Position numbers and translations under genes: made by a program. From Halichondria panicea (lineage: Eukaryota > Porifera > Demospongiae > Suberitida > Halichondriidae): a DNA stretch of 64,000 bases. The stretch is from contig NC_087381.1 in NCBI RefSeq assembly GCF_963675165.1, positions 1,116,001 through 1,180,000 of the forward strand, read 5' to 3'. Below, piece after piece: positions 48,590-61,343 of the stretch; position 1 is the stretch's first letter; every line of letters starts with the position of its first letter. The notes beneath the pieces are model-generated. The model saw only the letters and a program-made list of their open reading frames with translations. It had not been told where the DNA came from and made no database searches.

Positions 48590-50760
48590 GACAGGTGTAT
48601 CAGGCGTATGTACATGTAAGGATTGAACCTTTCAAGTGTGCAGTATAATTATTGTGCATGGTGCACGTCACTCCATAGTTACGTACTATAATGCTTTCTC
48701 ACATCCAAGGCATGCAGCGTTTTTCAACATTATAGGTCTTCTGCATGACACTGATTATTACATGTACGTTTTTACACACAACAAATCTGCAGTATACATG
48801 CAATAATTATATGAATATGCAGATTACTGGAAATACAGCCCCATTATTATTACAATATGGTCTTGTTTTTCTAATTAAGTTGGGAATTAAGTTTCTTGCT
48901 AATTAAGTTGGGAAGAAGGAAACCATTTATTGTACATGCATGAGAGATGTTTGTTTTCAATTCTGTCAACACAAGGAGGAAACAGGCTTCGTACGAACAA
49001 TTATACCGTGTGCGGTTACAAAGGCATTTTATCGTATCTATTTTTTATTACCAATCAGCATGAAATTCAAGATTACGCTCCTACTATATCAAATCTGATT
49101 TTAACAGCTACTGTAACACTATCAATTCCAGATGGATTTTGCTAGCCATGGAGACAGGCGTATCAGGCGTATGTGCATGGGAGTTGCATGCCCTCTCTTC
49201 TTTTATACGCCCTTGATCGTATGCTATTTTTTCTATTTTTGATTACCAATCGGTCTTGTTACTAATTAGATGAGTGCGTTTAAGCTACTTCTAAGCACCT
49301 GTGGAACTGGCTTCGTGCTTCCATTAACATTCCAACGCACCTGTTGTCATGGCATTACTACATATAGACGGATGGGTGCTTTAACCATTGTTTTGCTAAA
49401 TAGAACCCATTCAACACCATGCATGCCATACACTAGAGCAACTGCATTTACAAAACCAATCCCTGATCTTTTCAGCTAAATTGATTATGACACAAACCTA
49501 GAACAGAATCTAGCAGGCAATCCCAAAAAACTTTCTAAACTGAAACATTTGACCAAACCCCACGGTTCACAATCACCGTTCTGGCTCAATGACCATCTAA
49601 CCAAAGACCCAATAACTATTGCAGAAGCCTTCAACTCTTATTTAACTCAACCTTTGCTACACAAAGTGACTTTGCACTCCCAAGTATCCAATAACTACCA
49701 ACACCTATAGTGAACAACTCTCCCAAATCTCGCTCAGGACATCTGCAAGGTCTACCAAACTTTAGCCTCTCTAAACCCTACGAAAACACCCGGTATCGAC
49801 AACATCAACCCCAAGGTTCTAAAAGCTTGTGCAGATGTACTAGCTGTACTCTTAAGGGACATATTTAACCAAAGCCTCCAGCAACTGGAAACAGCACAAA
49901 ATTGTCCCTATACACAAGCATGTGTAAGGATTGAACCTTTCAAGTGTGCAGTATAATTATTGTGCATGGTGCACGTCACTCCATAGTTACGTACTATAAT
50001 ACTTTAATTCTCACATCCAGTTTTTCAACATTATAGGTCTTCTGACACTGATCTACATGTACCAAATCTGCAGTATACATGCAAGAATATGCAGATTGCC
50101 GGAAATAATTATATGTACAGCCCCATTATTATTAAATACGGTCTTGTTTTTCTAATTAAGTTGGGAAAAGGAAACCATTTATTGAGCATGCATGAGAGAT
50201 GTTTGTTTTCAATTCTCTCAATACAATTGCAAGGAGGAAACAGGCTTCGTACGAACAATTATACCGTGTGCGGTTACAAAGGCATTTTATCGTATCTATT
50301 TTTTTATTACCAATCAGCATGAAATTCAAGATTACGCTCCTATATCAAATCTGATTTTAACAGCTACTGTAACACTATCAATTCCAGATGGTTTTTGCTA
50401 GCCATGGAGACAGGCGTATCAGGCGTATGTGCATGTGTAAGGAGTAAAACATTAAAACGTGCAGTAACTCAATCTTGCATGTGCATGGTGTCACTCCATA
50501 GTTAAGTATATACTATAATACTTTGTTGGGAAGAATTATTGTTCATGCATGCATGCATGAGAAATGTGATAGTTGTGTGCTTGCAATTCTGTCAACACAA
50601 GGAGGAAACAGGCTTCGTACAAACAATTATACCGTGTGCGGTTGCAGAGGCATTTTATCGTATCCTGTTTTTTGATTACCAGTTACTAATTAGATGATTG
50701 CGTTTAAGCCACTTCTAAGCATCTGTGGTTATGGGTTGTATGGCTACTGTTTCAAGTCAA
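48590..50760. repeat. Local direct duplication, about 0.5-kb unit in three copies
   Basis: The block starting 'gcatgtgtaaggattgaacctttc' and including 'acaaggaggaaacaggcttcgtac', 'accgtgtgcggttac' and 'gccatggagacaggcgtatc' occurs at 48590-49150, 49915-50410 and, more diverged, about 50420-50760. The LINE fragment lies between the first two copies. Confidence 0.75.
49485..49920 (+). mobile_element. LINE-type retrotransposon fragment (linker and start of reverse transcriptase)
   Basis: The plus strand, with a few stops and shifts, encodes a stretch with SPFWLNDHLTKDP and IAEAFNSYLTQ, the linker before the RT domain of Jockey/CR1-like elements. It continues into TPGIDNINPKVLKACADVLA, the classic first RT motif. 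It ends near 'ctatacacaagcatg' (IHK motif). Only about 435 bases remain, with no endonuclease or RT core, so it is dead. Confidence 0.82.
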
Positions 50761-52378
50761 ACATGTTCCAGCTATAGATGTCATTTGTAATGATGCGTGC
50801 GTAAAGAAATAGATTTGTCTTCACTTTTAGTGACCAGGAAACCATGATATGGAGTTTGATAAATACCACCCATACACATTTCTCCATATCAGAACAAAGG
50901 CTTTTTCACCTTTGTGTATAATTACGGAGATGATTTGTTTTTGTTGTTTTTGCGGCGCCACCTGGCTGTTACTAATTAGGTGGTTGTGTTTAAGCCACTT
51001 CTAAGCACCTGTGGTTAGGGCTTTCCGTATCAGATTAAATAACAAATTAATGCTTTTTCACATGCATGTGTGCATATTAACGCATTAAGGAGTGTTTTGG
51101 ATATTAAATTGGTGCAAGCTTCATGAATTGTGAGCACACGTACGTCTCTTGCATTAATAAATTATTGTTACTCCTACCAGGCTATATAGTACACACTGTA
51201 TAAGCACTTCAGTATGGTGTCGTAGTATCACCTACGTTTATCTAGTATAGTTTAATACAATTATGACAGATTTTCAATTTTAAGCAAATAGGGCGGAAAC
51301 TGGCTTAAGCTTCGTGCTTCCATTAACATTCCAACACACCTGTTGTCATGGCATTACTGCATATAGACTGGTGGGTGCTCTCCCCATTGTTTTGCTTGAG
51401 GCCAAATAGAACCCATTCAACACCATGCAGCCATACACCATGTGATCAGTGTCCCTTTTTGATGGATTAAGAACAGTATCCATCCAATGCTGTCATTCAC
51501 AATACAAAATTAGCAGCTATATAAGCTATTGCTCCATTCGATCACGTTTCCCCAATGTGTTTGTTATAATAAAGGTTCCCCTGCATGGATAGTCTCTTCA
51601 TAAAAATTGGCAGAGTTTCTCAACAATGCTTCGTTGTCGAATAAAATCCAGTAGGCTATAGAGCCTATACACGCAGCTTACACTCATTGCACACAATCAT
51701 TGCACTAAACAAAAGTGGAAACCTTTACCATAATTATTTGTTCAAACTCTTGAGGACCCTAGATGTGTGTTAAATTTGAGGTTGGCTCTATAATGTGTGC
51801 ATGCATGGTTTCCGTGCAGGATACGGGCTAGTAAACAAACGGCTGTTATCAGTAGTAGTTCAGACATGCCGTCTATTAGAAGTGGTGGCATAACAGGAAG
51901 CCCTTCCCTCCCCTCCCCCTCCATTCATTGTACCTGTGAGTGGCGCCTAATTAAGGGCCCTGTTGATAATAATTATCACAATACATGCAGTGTATAGACT
52001 CTACTACCACGCAGGATGTCCCCTATAGGATGTGAGGTCACAGTACATTGTACTCATACAATAGCTGTTTTATATACATTTCCTGCATAAAATAATTATA
52101 ATTATAGCGAAGTGCCCTGGGCACATCCCCACCCCCACCTCAACTTGTATGCATGATTTTCACCTTGTACGTGTTTGCTTTAGTGCCATATGCATGCAAT
52201 AATTTAGTGTTAAGCTTTGTCATAAATCATTGCATTGTATGTAGAAATAAATCATGTACCGTGCAACTAGAAGCATAAAATCTGAAATAACTAAGTCACT
52301 AAGTCACTAATTCAAATATCGTATAATTTATACTGTTTACTTCTTTCTCTACTCAATGATTTTAATGCTACCGCCATG

Positions 52379-55300
52379 TCAGTCCGTACTTCCACACTCT
52401 GGAGGCACCACAGTCTCAAATGGTAGATCATCGGAGGTGTAATTTAGCACTTGGTGAATCCTGATAGGGTATGTAGCTTTAGAAAGTGGTCCTTCAGTAA
52501 CGCCCACTACGTCCTTCATTTCGTCGTCCTCAAATGTGCTTAGATAGTAAGTTTTACCATCAAAGAATTGCTTGAAAGCCAGAGCAGTAGGTTTGCCTTT
52601 CTGACCGTTCACTTCCCAAATAGGTTTTTTTCCCTAAGCAAAGAAATGTTACATTATTAGCTTATAATTAATTATTACACATGCAGTGCCTCGGGGTTTA
52701 TGACAGTAAACCACACCTCCTGACTACGAGGGCGTAACCCCTCTACACTGTACATTAACTACCGTATAGCGGGTAAGTTTCGTGGGGTAAAAAATTCGTT
52801 CAACTCGAGAAACGGTAGTTTTCGTAAGTAAAAATTTCGTTTAGTCTCGTGGCTGCACGGCATTCCTAAGTTCAGATAAGCCACGCCTACGATAAAATTT
52901 CGTGGAGGTCAGCCTGCCCACGAAAATAACAAATATTTTACCCCACGAAATTACCCGCTATACGGTAATATACTTAGCATACTTTGCTGAATAATTAGCG
53001 GTATAATTAACCCTTAGGCAGATCATCAATTGATGTAATACAAAGATGCATGTGTCTTGCTAGCACACATATGCTACGGAGCAGTTATATGTCCCATTAA
53101 CTGTACTATAGAGGGTGTCCTGCTTATATAGGGCGACTATACAATACTGATCACAAGTTTTGTATCTATACATGCATATTATACATTCCCTGATACTGCA
53201 TTAAGTGCTTGAGTATATATATACACATTAATTTATTTACTGGAATGAATGAGAGGTGATTTTTATCATTGCTCTGCCGGAGTTTTGTAACAGACAGGTA
53301 TTGGGATTGCTGGACGAAGGTTGTCCAGTAGTATTTGTTGTTAGTTTCGTTGCCATCATTATTGATCATCATAAAAACTGCAGTGCAATATCGCATGCAT
53401 CCACGGTTGAGTTACATCATTATAATAATATTATAGTATAAACTATTATTTGAAGCAGCATGCATATACTCACTGTGCCATGTTTTTGCAATTGCTTTCT
53501 TATATACATATACATTCACCCACAATTAATCGCCCTAACAACTTGTACACAAATTAGCTGAGATCTGCGCAATTAAGTATAGCTACCCATGCAGAACATG
53601 TATAAATGTACTAATGTACCTGAATAATCTGAATTTTCAGGGAATCTGTAACTCAACGTGCGCTTGGAAGTGTTGAGATATGCCGCCTGATTCTTCACAT
53701 TTGAAAACTTCGCAATATACAACGTGTTGTCAGGCATAGTAGCTAGCTGCATAGCAACATAATTGTGTGAGACTATTTATTATAATAGGATCACTATAAA
53801 TTATATACGTACGTATACATTCGAATTAAGGCAACCCTCTAATTATGTGATACACTTAGATATTTTGCTCATTTAAGGTATTATCAACTTTCAGACTGCC
53901 TACACTGCATGCTACATGTCCTACTAATAATTTGATATACCTCTCTCTCTGTTAAAGCTTTTGATTCCATAAGTGTGATATAACCTGTCGACTGAGAAGC
54001 AACAAATATTTATCACATGATCAGCAATACATGCAAGCATTGTAACTACTTACTCCGCCGACATAAATGATAACTTTTGTGGGTGCTGCTTTTATGGCCT
54101 CCTCAGTGTCATCTGTAGTAGCCTCCTCAGTAACAGTCTCCTCAGTAGCTGCCTCCTCAGTAACAGCCACCTCAGTAGCGGCCTCCTCAGTAACAGCCAC
54201 CTCAGTAGCGGCCTCCTCAGTAACAGCCACCTCAGTAGCGGCCTCCTCAGTAACAGCCACCTCAGTAGCGGCCTCCTCAGTAACAGTCTCCTCAGTAGTG
54301 GCCTCCTCAGTAGTGGCCTCCTCAGTAACAGTCTCCTCAGTAACAGTCTCCTCAGTAACAGTCTCCTCAGTAGTGGCCTCCTCAGTAGTGGCCTCCTCAG
54401 TAACAGCCACCTCAGTAGCGGCCTCCTCAGTAACAGCCACCTCAGTAGCGGCCTCCTCAGTAACAGTCTCCTCAGTAGTGGCCTCCTCGGTGGTGGCCTC
54501 CTCAGTAACAGCAACTTCAGTAGCGGCCTCCTCAGTAACAGCCACCTCAGTAGTGGCCTCCTCAGTAACAGCCTCCTCAGTAGCGGCCTCCTCAGTAACA
54601 GTCTCCTCAGTAACAGTCTCCTCAGTAACAGCCACCTCAGTAACAGTCTCCTCAGTAACAGCCTCCTCAGTAGCGGCCTCCTCAGTAACAGTCTCCTCAG
54701 TAACAGCCACCTCAGTAGCGGCCTCCTCAGTAGCAGCCACCTCAGTAGTGACCTCCTCAGTAACAGCCTCCTCAGTAGCGGCCTCTTCAGTAACAGCCAC
54801 CTCAGTAGCGGCCTCCTCAGTAACGCCCACTACATCATGTTCATCTTTGATTCCGGGAAACTTACTAATGCTAGTACTGAATAGGTACTTTTCTTTCGGG
54901 TCTTGATCCTTTGTCTGCACAGCTCGAATTACGTATCGTCTCTGACCTATTTGCTCCTTGTCAACTTCCGGTAGGAGATACACTCTTTGTTTAGGGTCGT
55001 CGTCAATTTCAGTGTAGATTGCAAAATTTTTGGAGTCGTTTGGATGATGAATGAAAGTAAATTTGGTACTAGCACCCTGTACATGTAGTTGAGAAATACG
55101 AATTGACTGCATGCATAGGGTATATAGTGTGTATCAAACTGTCTATTATATAGCTATATAATTATATACATGTCTTGAAGGAATAACTGCATGTATCTTG
55201 CTAACAGCCATAACATGTGTTACAACGAAGACATTCAATTATTTTCTGAAAGCTTAATCGTTGTGTTTTTCTCACCATTTGGAAGTTTGCATCGTAGATA

Positions 55301-56113
55301 GTGGAATCAATTGTTCTAGTAATCGTCCCGGTGGGCATGAGGTTGTTGTTGGGCAGTACAACACTGGAGAGGGTGTAGACGCCCGACTGCTCCCTCTTCA
55401 TTACCATAACAACTGCATATAATTATGTACAGAACAAATTATGAGATAGCTCAATAACTGCCGTGCATGCATGGGTTATACGTACTGGACAAGTTGGACT
55501 TGTAGCTGCCATCATTGGTGATAGGATTGTACAGCATTCGTTGCTCACTGGTGTCGATATATGCCAACTGATCAGCCTGGAATGCCTTCGAATTCACCCA
55601 TAGTTTGAAGTATGGTTTGTCACTCTCCGCTCTCTCAACCACCTACATGATTGTGTGTGTATTAACTCCTTGCTCGTAACCATGGCTAATAAAACATACA
55701 GCATATGTACACTAACTTCAAGGATGTATGAGTGGCCATTACTTGTCTCTATTATAGCTACGTATTAATAAGTGCGTATAATTTATATCTCTCAGGTTGT
55801 TTTTCTACTGTTCAGTATGGCCCAACAATACTCTTTGTGTTACTATTAAACTGATATCAAGAAATTGCTAGCTCAAAGAGTCCAATTTGCTTACCTCTAA
55901 TTGTTGAAGCATGAGCTCCATGCCCTTTATTGTATGATGTACCCGTGTGGCCTCCTCAGTAACAGCAACTTCAGTAGCGGCCTCCTCAGTAACAGCCACC
56001 TCAGTAGCGGCCTCCTCAGTAACAGCCTCTTCTTTAGTCACTTTCTCGGTAGTGGCTTCCTCTTTAGCCTCGTGTGTGGTTGATATTCTTCGTGTGCCAA
56101 GCGATCCTCCCAT
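52379..56113 (-). CDS. Double A-B-C module protein with expanded acidic VTEEA repeat (gene C/D)
   Basis: Eight exons (56113-55895, 55642-55486, 55412-55276, 55076-54054, 53991-53941, 53746-53620, 53377-53241 and 52633-52379) join with agreeing phases to 701 residues. Exon 1 encodes MGGSLGTRRISTTHEA and a short TEEA-rich stretch. Module 1 is exons 2-4: A (KPYFKLWV, YIDTSEQRMLYNP), B (VMVMKREQ, VVLPNNNLMPT), C (FIHHPNDSKNFAIYTE, RVYLLPEVD). Exon 4 then carries about 240 residues of VTEEA/ATEEA-type pentapeptides. Exon 5 (STGYITLMESKALTERE) links to module 2: A (TLYIAKFSNV, YLNTSKRTLSYRF), B (VFMMINND, FVQQSQYLSVTK), C (ALAFKQFFDGKTYYLSTFED) and NYTSDDLPFE before the end. The two halves could be read as separate genes because an ATG occurs at 53970, but the phase-0 join 54054/53991 argues for one. 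Likely cytosolic; function unknown. Confidence 0.75.
52760..52966. mobile_element. MITE with taccgtatagcggg ends, copy 2 (inverted)
   Basis: The ends 'taccgtatagcgggtaa' and 'ttacccgctatacggta' bound 207 bases. The sequence matches the element at 26607-26790 in opposite orientation, with an extra 'aacaaatattttaccccacgaaatt' portion near the right end. It lies within the last intron of gene C/D. Confidence 0.88.
54105..54835. repeat. Coding minisatellite, 15-bp unit
   Basis: About 48 tandem copies of a 15-base unit ('gcctcctcagtaaca', with 'gtctcctcagtaaca', 'gccacctcagtagcg' and 'gtggcctcctcagta' variants) lie inside exon 4 of gene C/D. All units keep the frame, giving repeated V/A-T-E-E-A/T or E-V pentapeptides on the minus strand. 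A six-unit relative occurs in exon 1 of the same gene (55948-56035) and a decayed one in exon 1 of gene E (59440-59500). Confidence 0.95.
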
Positions 56114-57083
56114 TTTTAATTCTGAATTGATTTATTCTCTAAAGTCAGGCTGCCTGTATACATTATGAACTGAGGAATAGCTTTGATCTTTTGCAATTCA
56201 TACTCTTATAGTGGTACAATTATTATAGCTAGGACATTATCAAACTAACGCAGAAGCAAACTATATAGTGTCCACTATATAATTATAGGTATCTCAAATT
56301 CATGAAATTTGACACAGTATACTGATGAAGATGTTTATTTATACATGTGGGTATATCTAATTACCTTGTTTTCCTCTTGTATGCGTAGTATCTGTTGAGA
56401 CTGAATAATGCTATAGCCTAACTACAAAGTGTCTAGTTGCATGTTGAGAATGGCCCAGGAAGTTGGGCTGTCAGTTTATGGCTTCGTCGATTGTCATCAC
56501 TACCACCTGTGGGTTAGAGTTCAACCATAGGCTGTAACTTGATGCCTATGTGAATGTCGTACATGCGTGTGTATCGTCTTACATACATGATTACCACAGA
56601 GATAACAATGTGCGTGTGCGTGTGTGTGTGTGTGTGTGTTTGTGTGCGTGTGTCCACTTTTCCAACTGGAATACTTGTACGAGGATCATTACACCTCTTT
56701 TAATTTTGCTTATCATTATTTGCATCAATCTTTTATCAGATAGTGTATTGTAGACGGAGCTATATAGCATCTTTTGCATTCCATTTGTACGTATTAGTAG
56801 GTATAATGACCTGTAAACGTACTATTATAGTATACATCATGTAACTATGATGATGAATGCTAAAGGTACACTATGACTCTTGTGATCGTTCGTATAATTA
56901 TGCTCACTTACTCACTTTTTATTGTTTTGAAGTCACCAACAATCAATTTTAGTACACATAAATTATATACATACTACAGTATATGCTTATGCTATAATAT
57001 TATTTTACAAAACTAATAATTATAAGCTATTGTCCACACTCTAAGTGCATTTGTCACAGTCAAATTTCCTTTGCTTAGTGGAG

Positions 57084-59537
57084 TCAATTGCTCCTATCAA
57101 CAGGCAGTGTGTCGTATGTGTAGTTACCGACAAGATACACTTCCGTATTGTAATTTGGTCCAGCCGAGCCGACGACTAATGGCCTTTCAACCTGTTTTGG
57201 CCCGTCCGAGACAGAAGCTGGCATGAGATATCCATTTGTCACCGGCTTGTGATCCGCTGTTAGCGCTGAAAACGAAAGACATGTTTCTTTTCCTCCATCT
57301 TCATTTGTGATTTTAAATCGTGTGGTTGGATCGGTTCCATCCCCATTAAAGAACTGTGTGGGGAAGTATGAGTCACTCTCATGCATTTCTTGTATTATAG
57401 CGGGGGGGGTCCTATATATAGTATATATAGTACCTTCTCCGGCACTCGGAAAACACACATTTTATAGCGATCATAACATCCCCCGTTGCAAATGGTATGA
57501 TGCAATACTCAATATCCTTGCAATGAAATATAAAACCAATGTTTAAGGAACACTATAGTGAAGTGAAAGTGCACACAGGTAAACAAACACACAAGGGGAA
57601 AAGGGGTGGAGGTTCTTTGCTGTATATACTACTCCCCCTCTCCCATTCTCTGGAGAAACGTACATTTCTGTATGTCATTTGAGTATATTTTTCCACGCTC
57701 CCACCAGGTGTTAGGAAAGAGAAAGGGTTGACAATTGTTGACAGGTGGTATTGGGTATCCTTAGTAACACTTCCAGGTGTCTTGTTTGTTATGCTCAAGA
57801 CGGCTGCATGTGACAGTCATGTGATTGAATAGTTGTATATGCGTGTGGCACAAAAACAGATTTTGGATAGCTATAAAGATTGACTTGCCTGATAGCCCTA
57901 ATTTGTCGTCATCACTGCCGTATCTCAGTACGTTATTGTACGTGTCGACATAGGCGAACTGGCCACTGCTACCAACGTTTGGGAACCGTATTACAAACAG
58001 GTTACCCTGACGAGTAGTAGAAGTCTCTTGTGCAAGCTGCATGTATATATGGTGTACAAATGTTGATTGCAAATTCTCATCTGCACCCATGATTGTATAT
58101 ATGTATGCATGCATGCTAGTGATGTAACTACATTAATTTAAATACATGTATTACTGTATACAGTATATTTGTGGCAAAACTGGTATATAGCAACCGGAGG
58201 TGATATAATTCTAATACGTAATTATTCTGATTGGTTATTTTGCATACATGCATGTAAAAATTGGTGGCCATAATTATGTTTAGATCATATTTGCCATAAA
58301 TACTGCAATCTGATTGGCTAAAGGAAGTGTTTTTTCCAACTTAGAAAATCATGTATACTTACTTAGAAAATCATGTACTTACTTAGAAAATCATTAGAGA
58401 TAATAGAGATAAATCTGATTGGCTAGATACTCATGGTTGCTATGATCTAAAATGCTTAGACACTGCATGTTTAAGAAGTTTCCACATGATTTAGAAGCCC
58501 TCAGGGCTAGGAGAACCCTCACTACGTTCGGGATACTACAACCAGAGCTAGCCCTTCCTTTGGGCTTCTAAATCATGTAGAAACTTCCTAAACAGTGTCT
58601 AACTATTATAGTATATAGCTACGTAGCACACTGATTTAACTTACTCCGTCTGCACTGAGTGGATCCTTCAGGTCCAATTCAAACGAACTTTCAAACTGCA
58701 TGATATAATTATGCGCTGGCAGCATGCATTTGGAGCATATATAAATATGTATTCCATATGGGAGGAGCCATGCACTTCTGTTCTATAATTATGGATAGAC
58801 TGTCTTCTGGTGGGAAGTATAAATAAATACTAATACTGATGGTACCATGAAGAGCTATATAATTATAGTGTCACTTATAAAGAGGCTGCATGTCCTATAC
58901 GCTAGAATGCATGGTACACTGTTTATAATTATAAAAAATTAATGATTATGCATGTTCCACTCACGTCTGTATTTACATTGACGTGAATTGTAAGATGCCT
59001 CTGTGTGGGGTCCTTTTCTTGTTGTTTTGTTTGCTGCAAAAAGATTGTTTGCTGATTAGAGCTAAGAGTGTGTGTGTTTATGCATGGGCTATAATAATAA
59101 TATAGCAACCACTAACAAAACCAGGTGCATGCGTGTCATAATTGTATAGTTCAATTGTATATACCGATTCCCAATGCTCAAAGTCTATAATTATAATGGC
59201 TATACTGAACAGTGCAGCTCGTATATCACGTATATACGTGTCTCAGATCTATAATAGGCTCAATATACTAGAACATTTGTTATAATAACTACGGTACTAA
59301 CATTTCATTAATTAAACAATATCGCTAAAACTCAGTGTATCAGGAAATTTGCCAACTCCCAACTTGCATGCTTACCTCTGAATCTGTGCCCATTTTTGTA
59401 TGATGACCGGGGGCAGGCTGTTTTGGAGTAGCCATGGCTTCAGTAGTGGCCTCCTCAGTATCTACTTTCTTGGTAGCAACTTCCTCGGTAGCCTCGTGTG
59501 TGGTTGATCTATTTTGTGTGTCAAGTGATCCTCCCAT
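57084..59537 (-). CDS. Single A-B-C module protein (gene E)
   Basis: Six exons (59537-59376, 59033-58965, 58695-58645, 58036-57889, 57803-57664 and 57353-57084) join in frame to 279 residues. Exon 1 (MGGSLDTQNRSTTHEATEE) is homologous to exon 1 of gene C/D but with a shorter, non-expanded acidic stretch. Exons 2 and 3 are short (QRHLTIHVNVNTD; FESSFELDLKDPLSADG). Exon 4 is segment A (FVIRFPNV, YVDTYNNVLRYGSDDD), exon 5 segment B (VLSITNKTP, TIVNPFSFLTPGG), exon 6 segment C ending in LVGNYTYDTLPVDRSN. Intron 4 has a GC donor (ctatcag|gcaag), shared with gene F. No signal peptide or membrane span. Family unknown. Confidence 0.78.
58456..58602. mobile_element. Foldback MITE in gene E intron
   Basis: About 45-base imperfect inverted ends ('ttagacactgcatgtttaag' ... 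'ttcctaaacagtgtctaa', each followed inward by 'catgatttagaagccc' or its complement) surround a 55-base centre. It is non-coding and lies between exons 3 and 4 of gene E. Confidence 0.85.
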
Positions 59538-61343
59538 TTTTAATTCTGAGTTGTATATATAATTATTATATTATTTAAGTCAGGCAATTATAATAATATT
59601 ATAAACTGAGGCATAATGGTACAGGTTTGATCTTTTGCTATTCATAAAAAATACAGCACCTTATAGTTCAAACTAACATAAAAGCAAACTATAGTGCCCC
59701 ACTATAGGGTCTCAAATCAGTTTAGCATAATGTATAGTTATTTGGTATTCATTAAGGCATAACGGTAAGATGCATGTTTGTGGGCATATCTAATTACCTT
59801 TATTTTCCACTTGAGTAGTATCTGTTGAGACTGAGTCTTTCTTACCTTACGTTGAGAATAGCCCAGGAAATTTTGTAGTTAATTTATATGGCATGGCCCA
59901 GGAACTTGTGTGGTCAATTTATGGCTTCACCTATATTGTTATTACCACCGGTTGCATACTTGTGGTAATGTAATCCCACAGGTTCAGCTCAGAGGAGGTA
60001 CAACATCCGCGAGTCAAAGGAAGTGTTTTAGACTCACATTCCTTAGGTCAAAGTTTAATTACGTGTTACCTGCCAAACAAGCACTGCATGGGCTATTTTA
60101 GCTGCCAAGAGTGTGATTCGTGCACTGTTTGATCTAGGTTATAGCTAATCAACCAATCGTTTCAGCTTCAGGAGGGATGCCTGGAGTTGCTATGAGAATC
60201 ATTTCGTTTGATGTGCTATTGAACTTTGACCTGGATATAGGAATGTAGGTCTTTAAGACTTGCGGATGTCGTACCTCCTCTGATGGGTTCAGCTGTAATT
60301 AGATGATCAACTTCCAATGCATGTGTATCATTTTACATATATATATATACATAATTACCATGGAGATAGTAACGTGCATATAATTATGTGTGTGTGTGTC
60401 CACTTTGCATTAAGTTGATAGATCTGAAAATACACATTCTTATAGCTAAGGCAGCCTTCCTCTAGCTAGCTGTTATAGTCACTATAATTATTGGAACTGT
60501 CCAAGCTGCATGCACGTAACTACATGGGAAAGAGCTGCATGGCTGTATAACCTAACAATATAAGAGCGAAGCAGGTTAAGAGCAAGGTTTATTATCACAA
60601 AACCCTGAGACCATAATTAATATGTTCTTTCTGTATACCCAAGTACAAGCAGTAACTGTGAACTATCCTTCATGAAACACAAGTAGTTTTAGCAGTATAC
60701 TGCAGTAACCTCCTGCAGGCATGCCTGTGTGGCCTCAGGCTCAGAAAGTTCCCTTCTGCATGAGCTGCATGCTCTGACCTGCTGCTGGCGTGCTGTGCAT
60801 GGCCTCAAGTGTATCTGTGTCTTGTCTGAGCTTTGTTGCTGAATGTAGGTATGCTATAATCGGGCGGCACCGCCCTCCACCGTTGCATGGAAGGAGGTTG
60901 GGAATCAAGCCTATCCACCAGCTCCAATTAATCAGATTGCAGTATCTCAAGTGGATTTATCACACCCACTCAACTTTCACACACCAGATTGACTGAGAGG
61001 CGTGGCCAACACCCACTTTAATAAATTAATGACATTCATCTCTATTGGCCAGCACCCACTTAGAATGATAACAGACCAGAACAAAACTGTTTGATTGATA
61101 AAATTGCTATGTTGAGTACTATAGGTAGAGGGACTCGCTTCGCTCGCCCCAATGAATGCTTATAAATTAAGGCAGCACTTTTAATGTTTTGAAATAACAT
61201 CAACTAAGTCTATTTCGTACATAATCATACGTACATACGTGCAGTGTATATTTTAGTTTCACTGACAAAACTAATTTAACAATAATTGTCTAACAATATT
61301 CACACTCTATAAGTGTATCGTCACTGTCCAATATTTCTTTGAG
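59538..61343. other. Gene-free interval between genes E and F
   Basis: No gene is supported. Positions 59560-60360 include AT-rich upstream sequence partly similar to the region upstream of gene C/D ('gagttgtat...ttaagtcaggc', 'atctaattacctt...ttgagactgaa'), so the 5' flanks of E and C/D are also paralogous. The stretch 'cgaggaggtacaacatccgc' at about 59993 recurs inverted near 60266 ('gcggatgtcgtacctcctct', one base changed), enclosing a possible small foldback element of about 300 bases. Confidence 0.5.

Larger units (their letters stand above)
48350..52378. other. Repeat-rich interval between gene A and gene C/D
   Basis: No gene is supported. The stretch holds a duplicated block (48590-49150, 49915-50410 and a third partial copy from about 50420), a LINE fragment (about 49485-49920), and a further repeat of 49300-49440 at 51290-51440. 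51500-52378 is ordinary AT-rich sequence with no recognisable feature. Confidence 0.6.

Noticed and set aside
52379-53970. Treating the second half of gene C/D as its own gene from ATG 53970
   Set aside because: The exon 53991-53941 has an acceptor and joins 54054 in phase 0, so one gene is preferred. A separate transcript is still possible.
54067-54906. 279-codon plus-strand frame over the minisatellite (SSVTASSVAA-type)
   Set aside because: It is the reverse of the 15-bp repeat, which is open in several frames. The minus-strand frame joins neighbouring exons in phase and this one does not.
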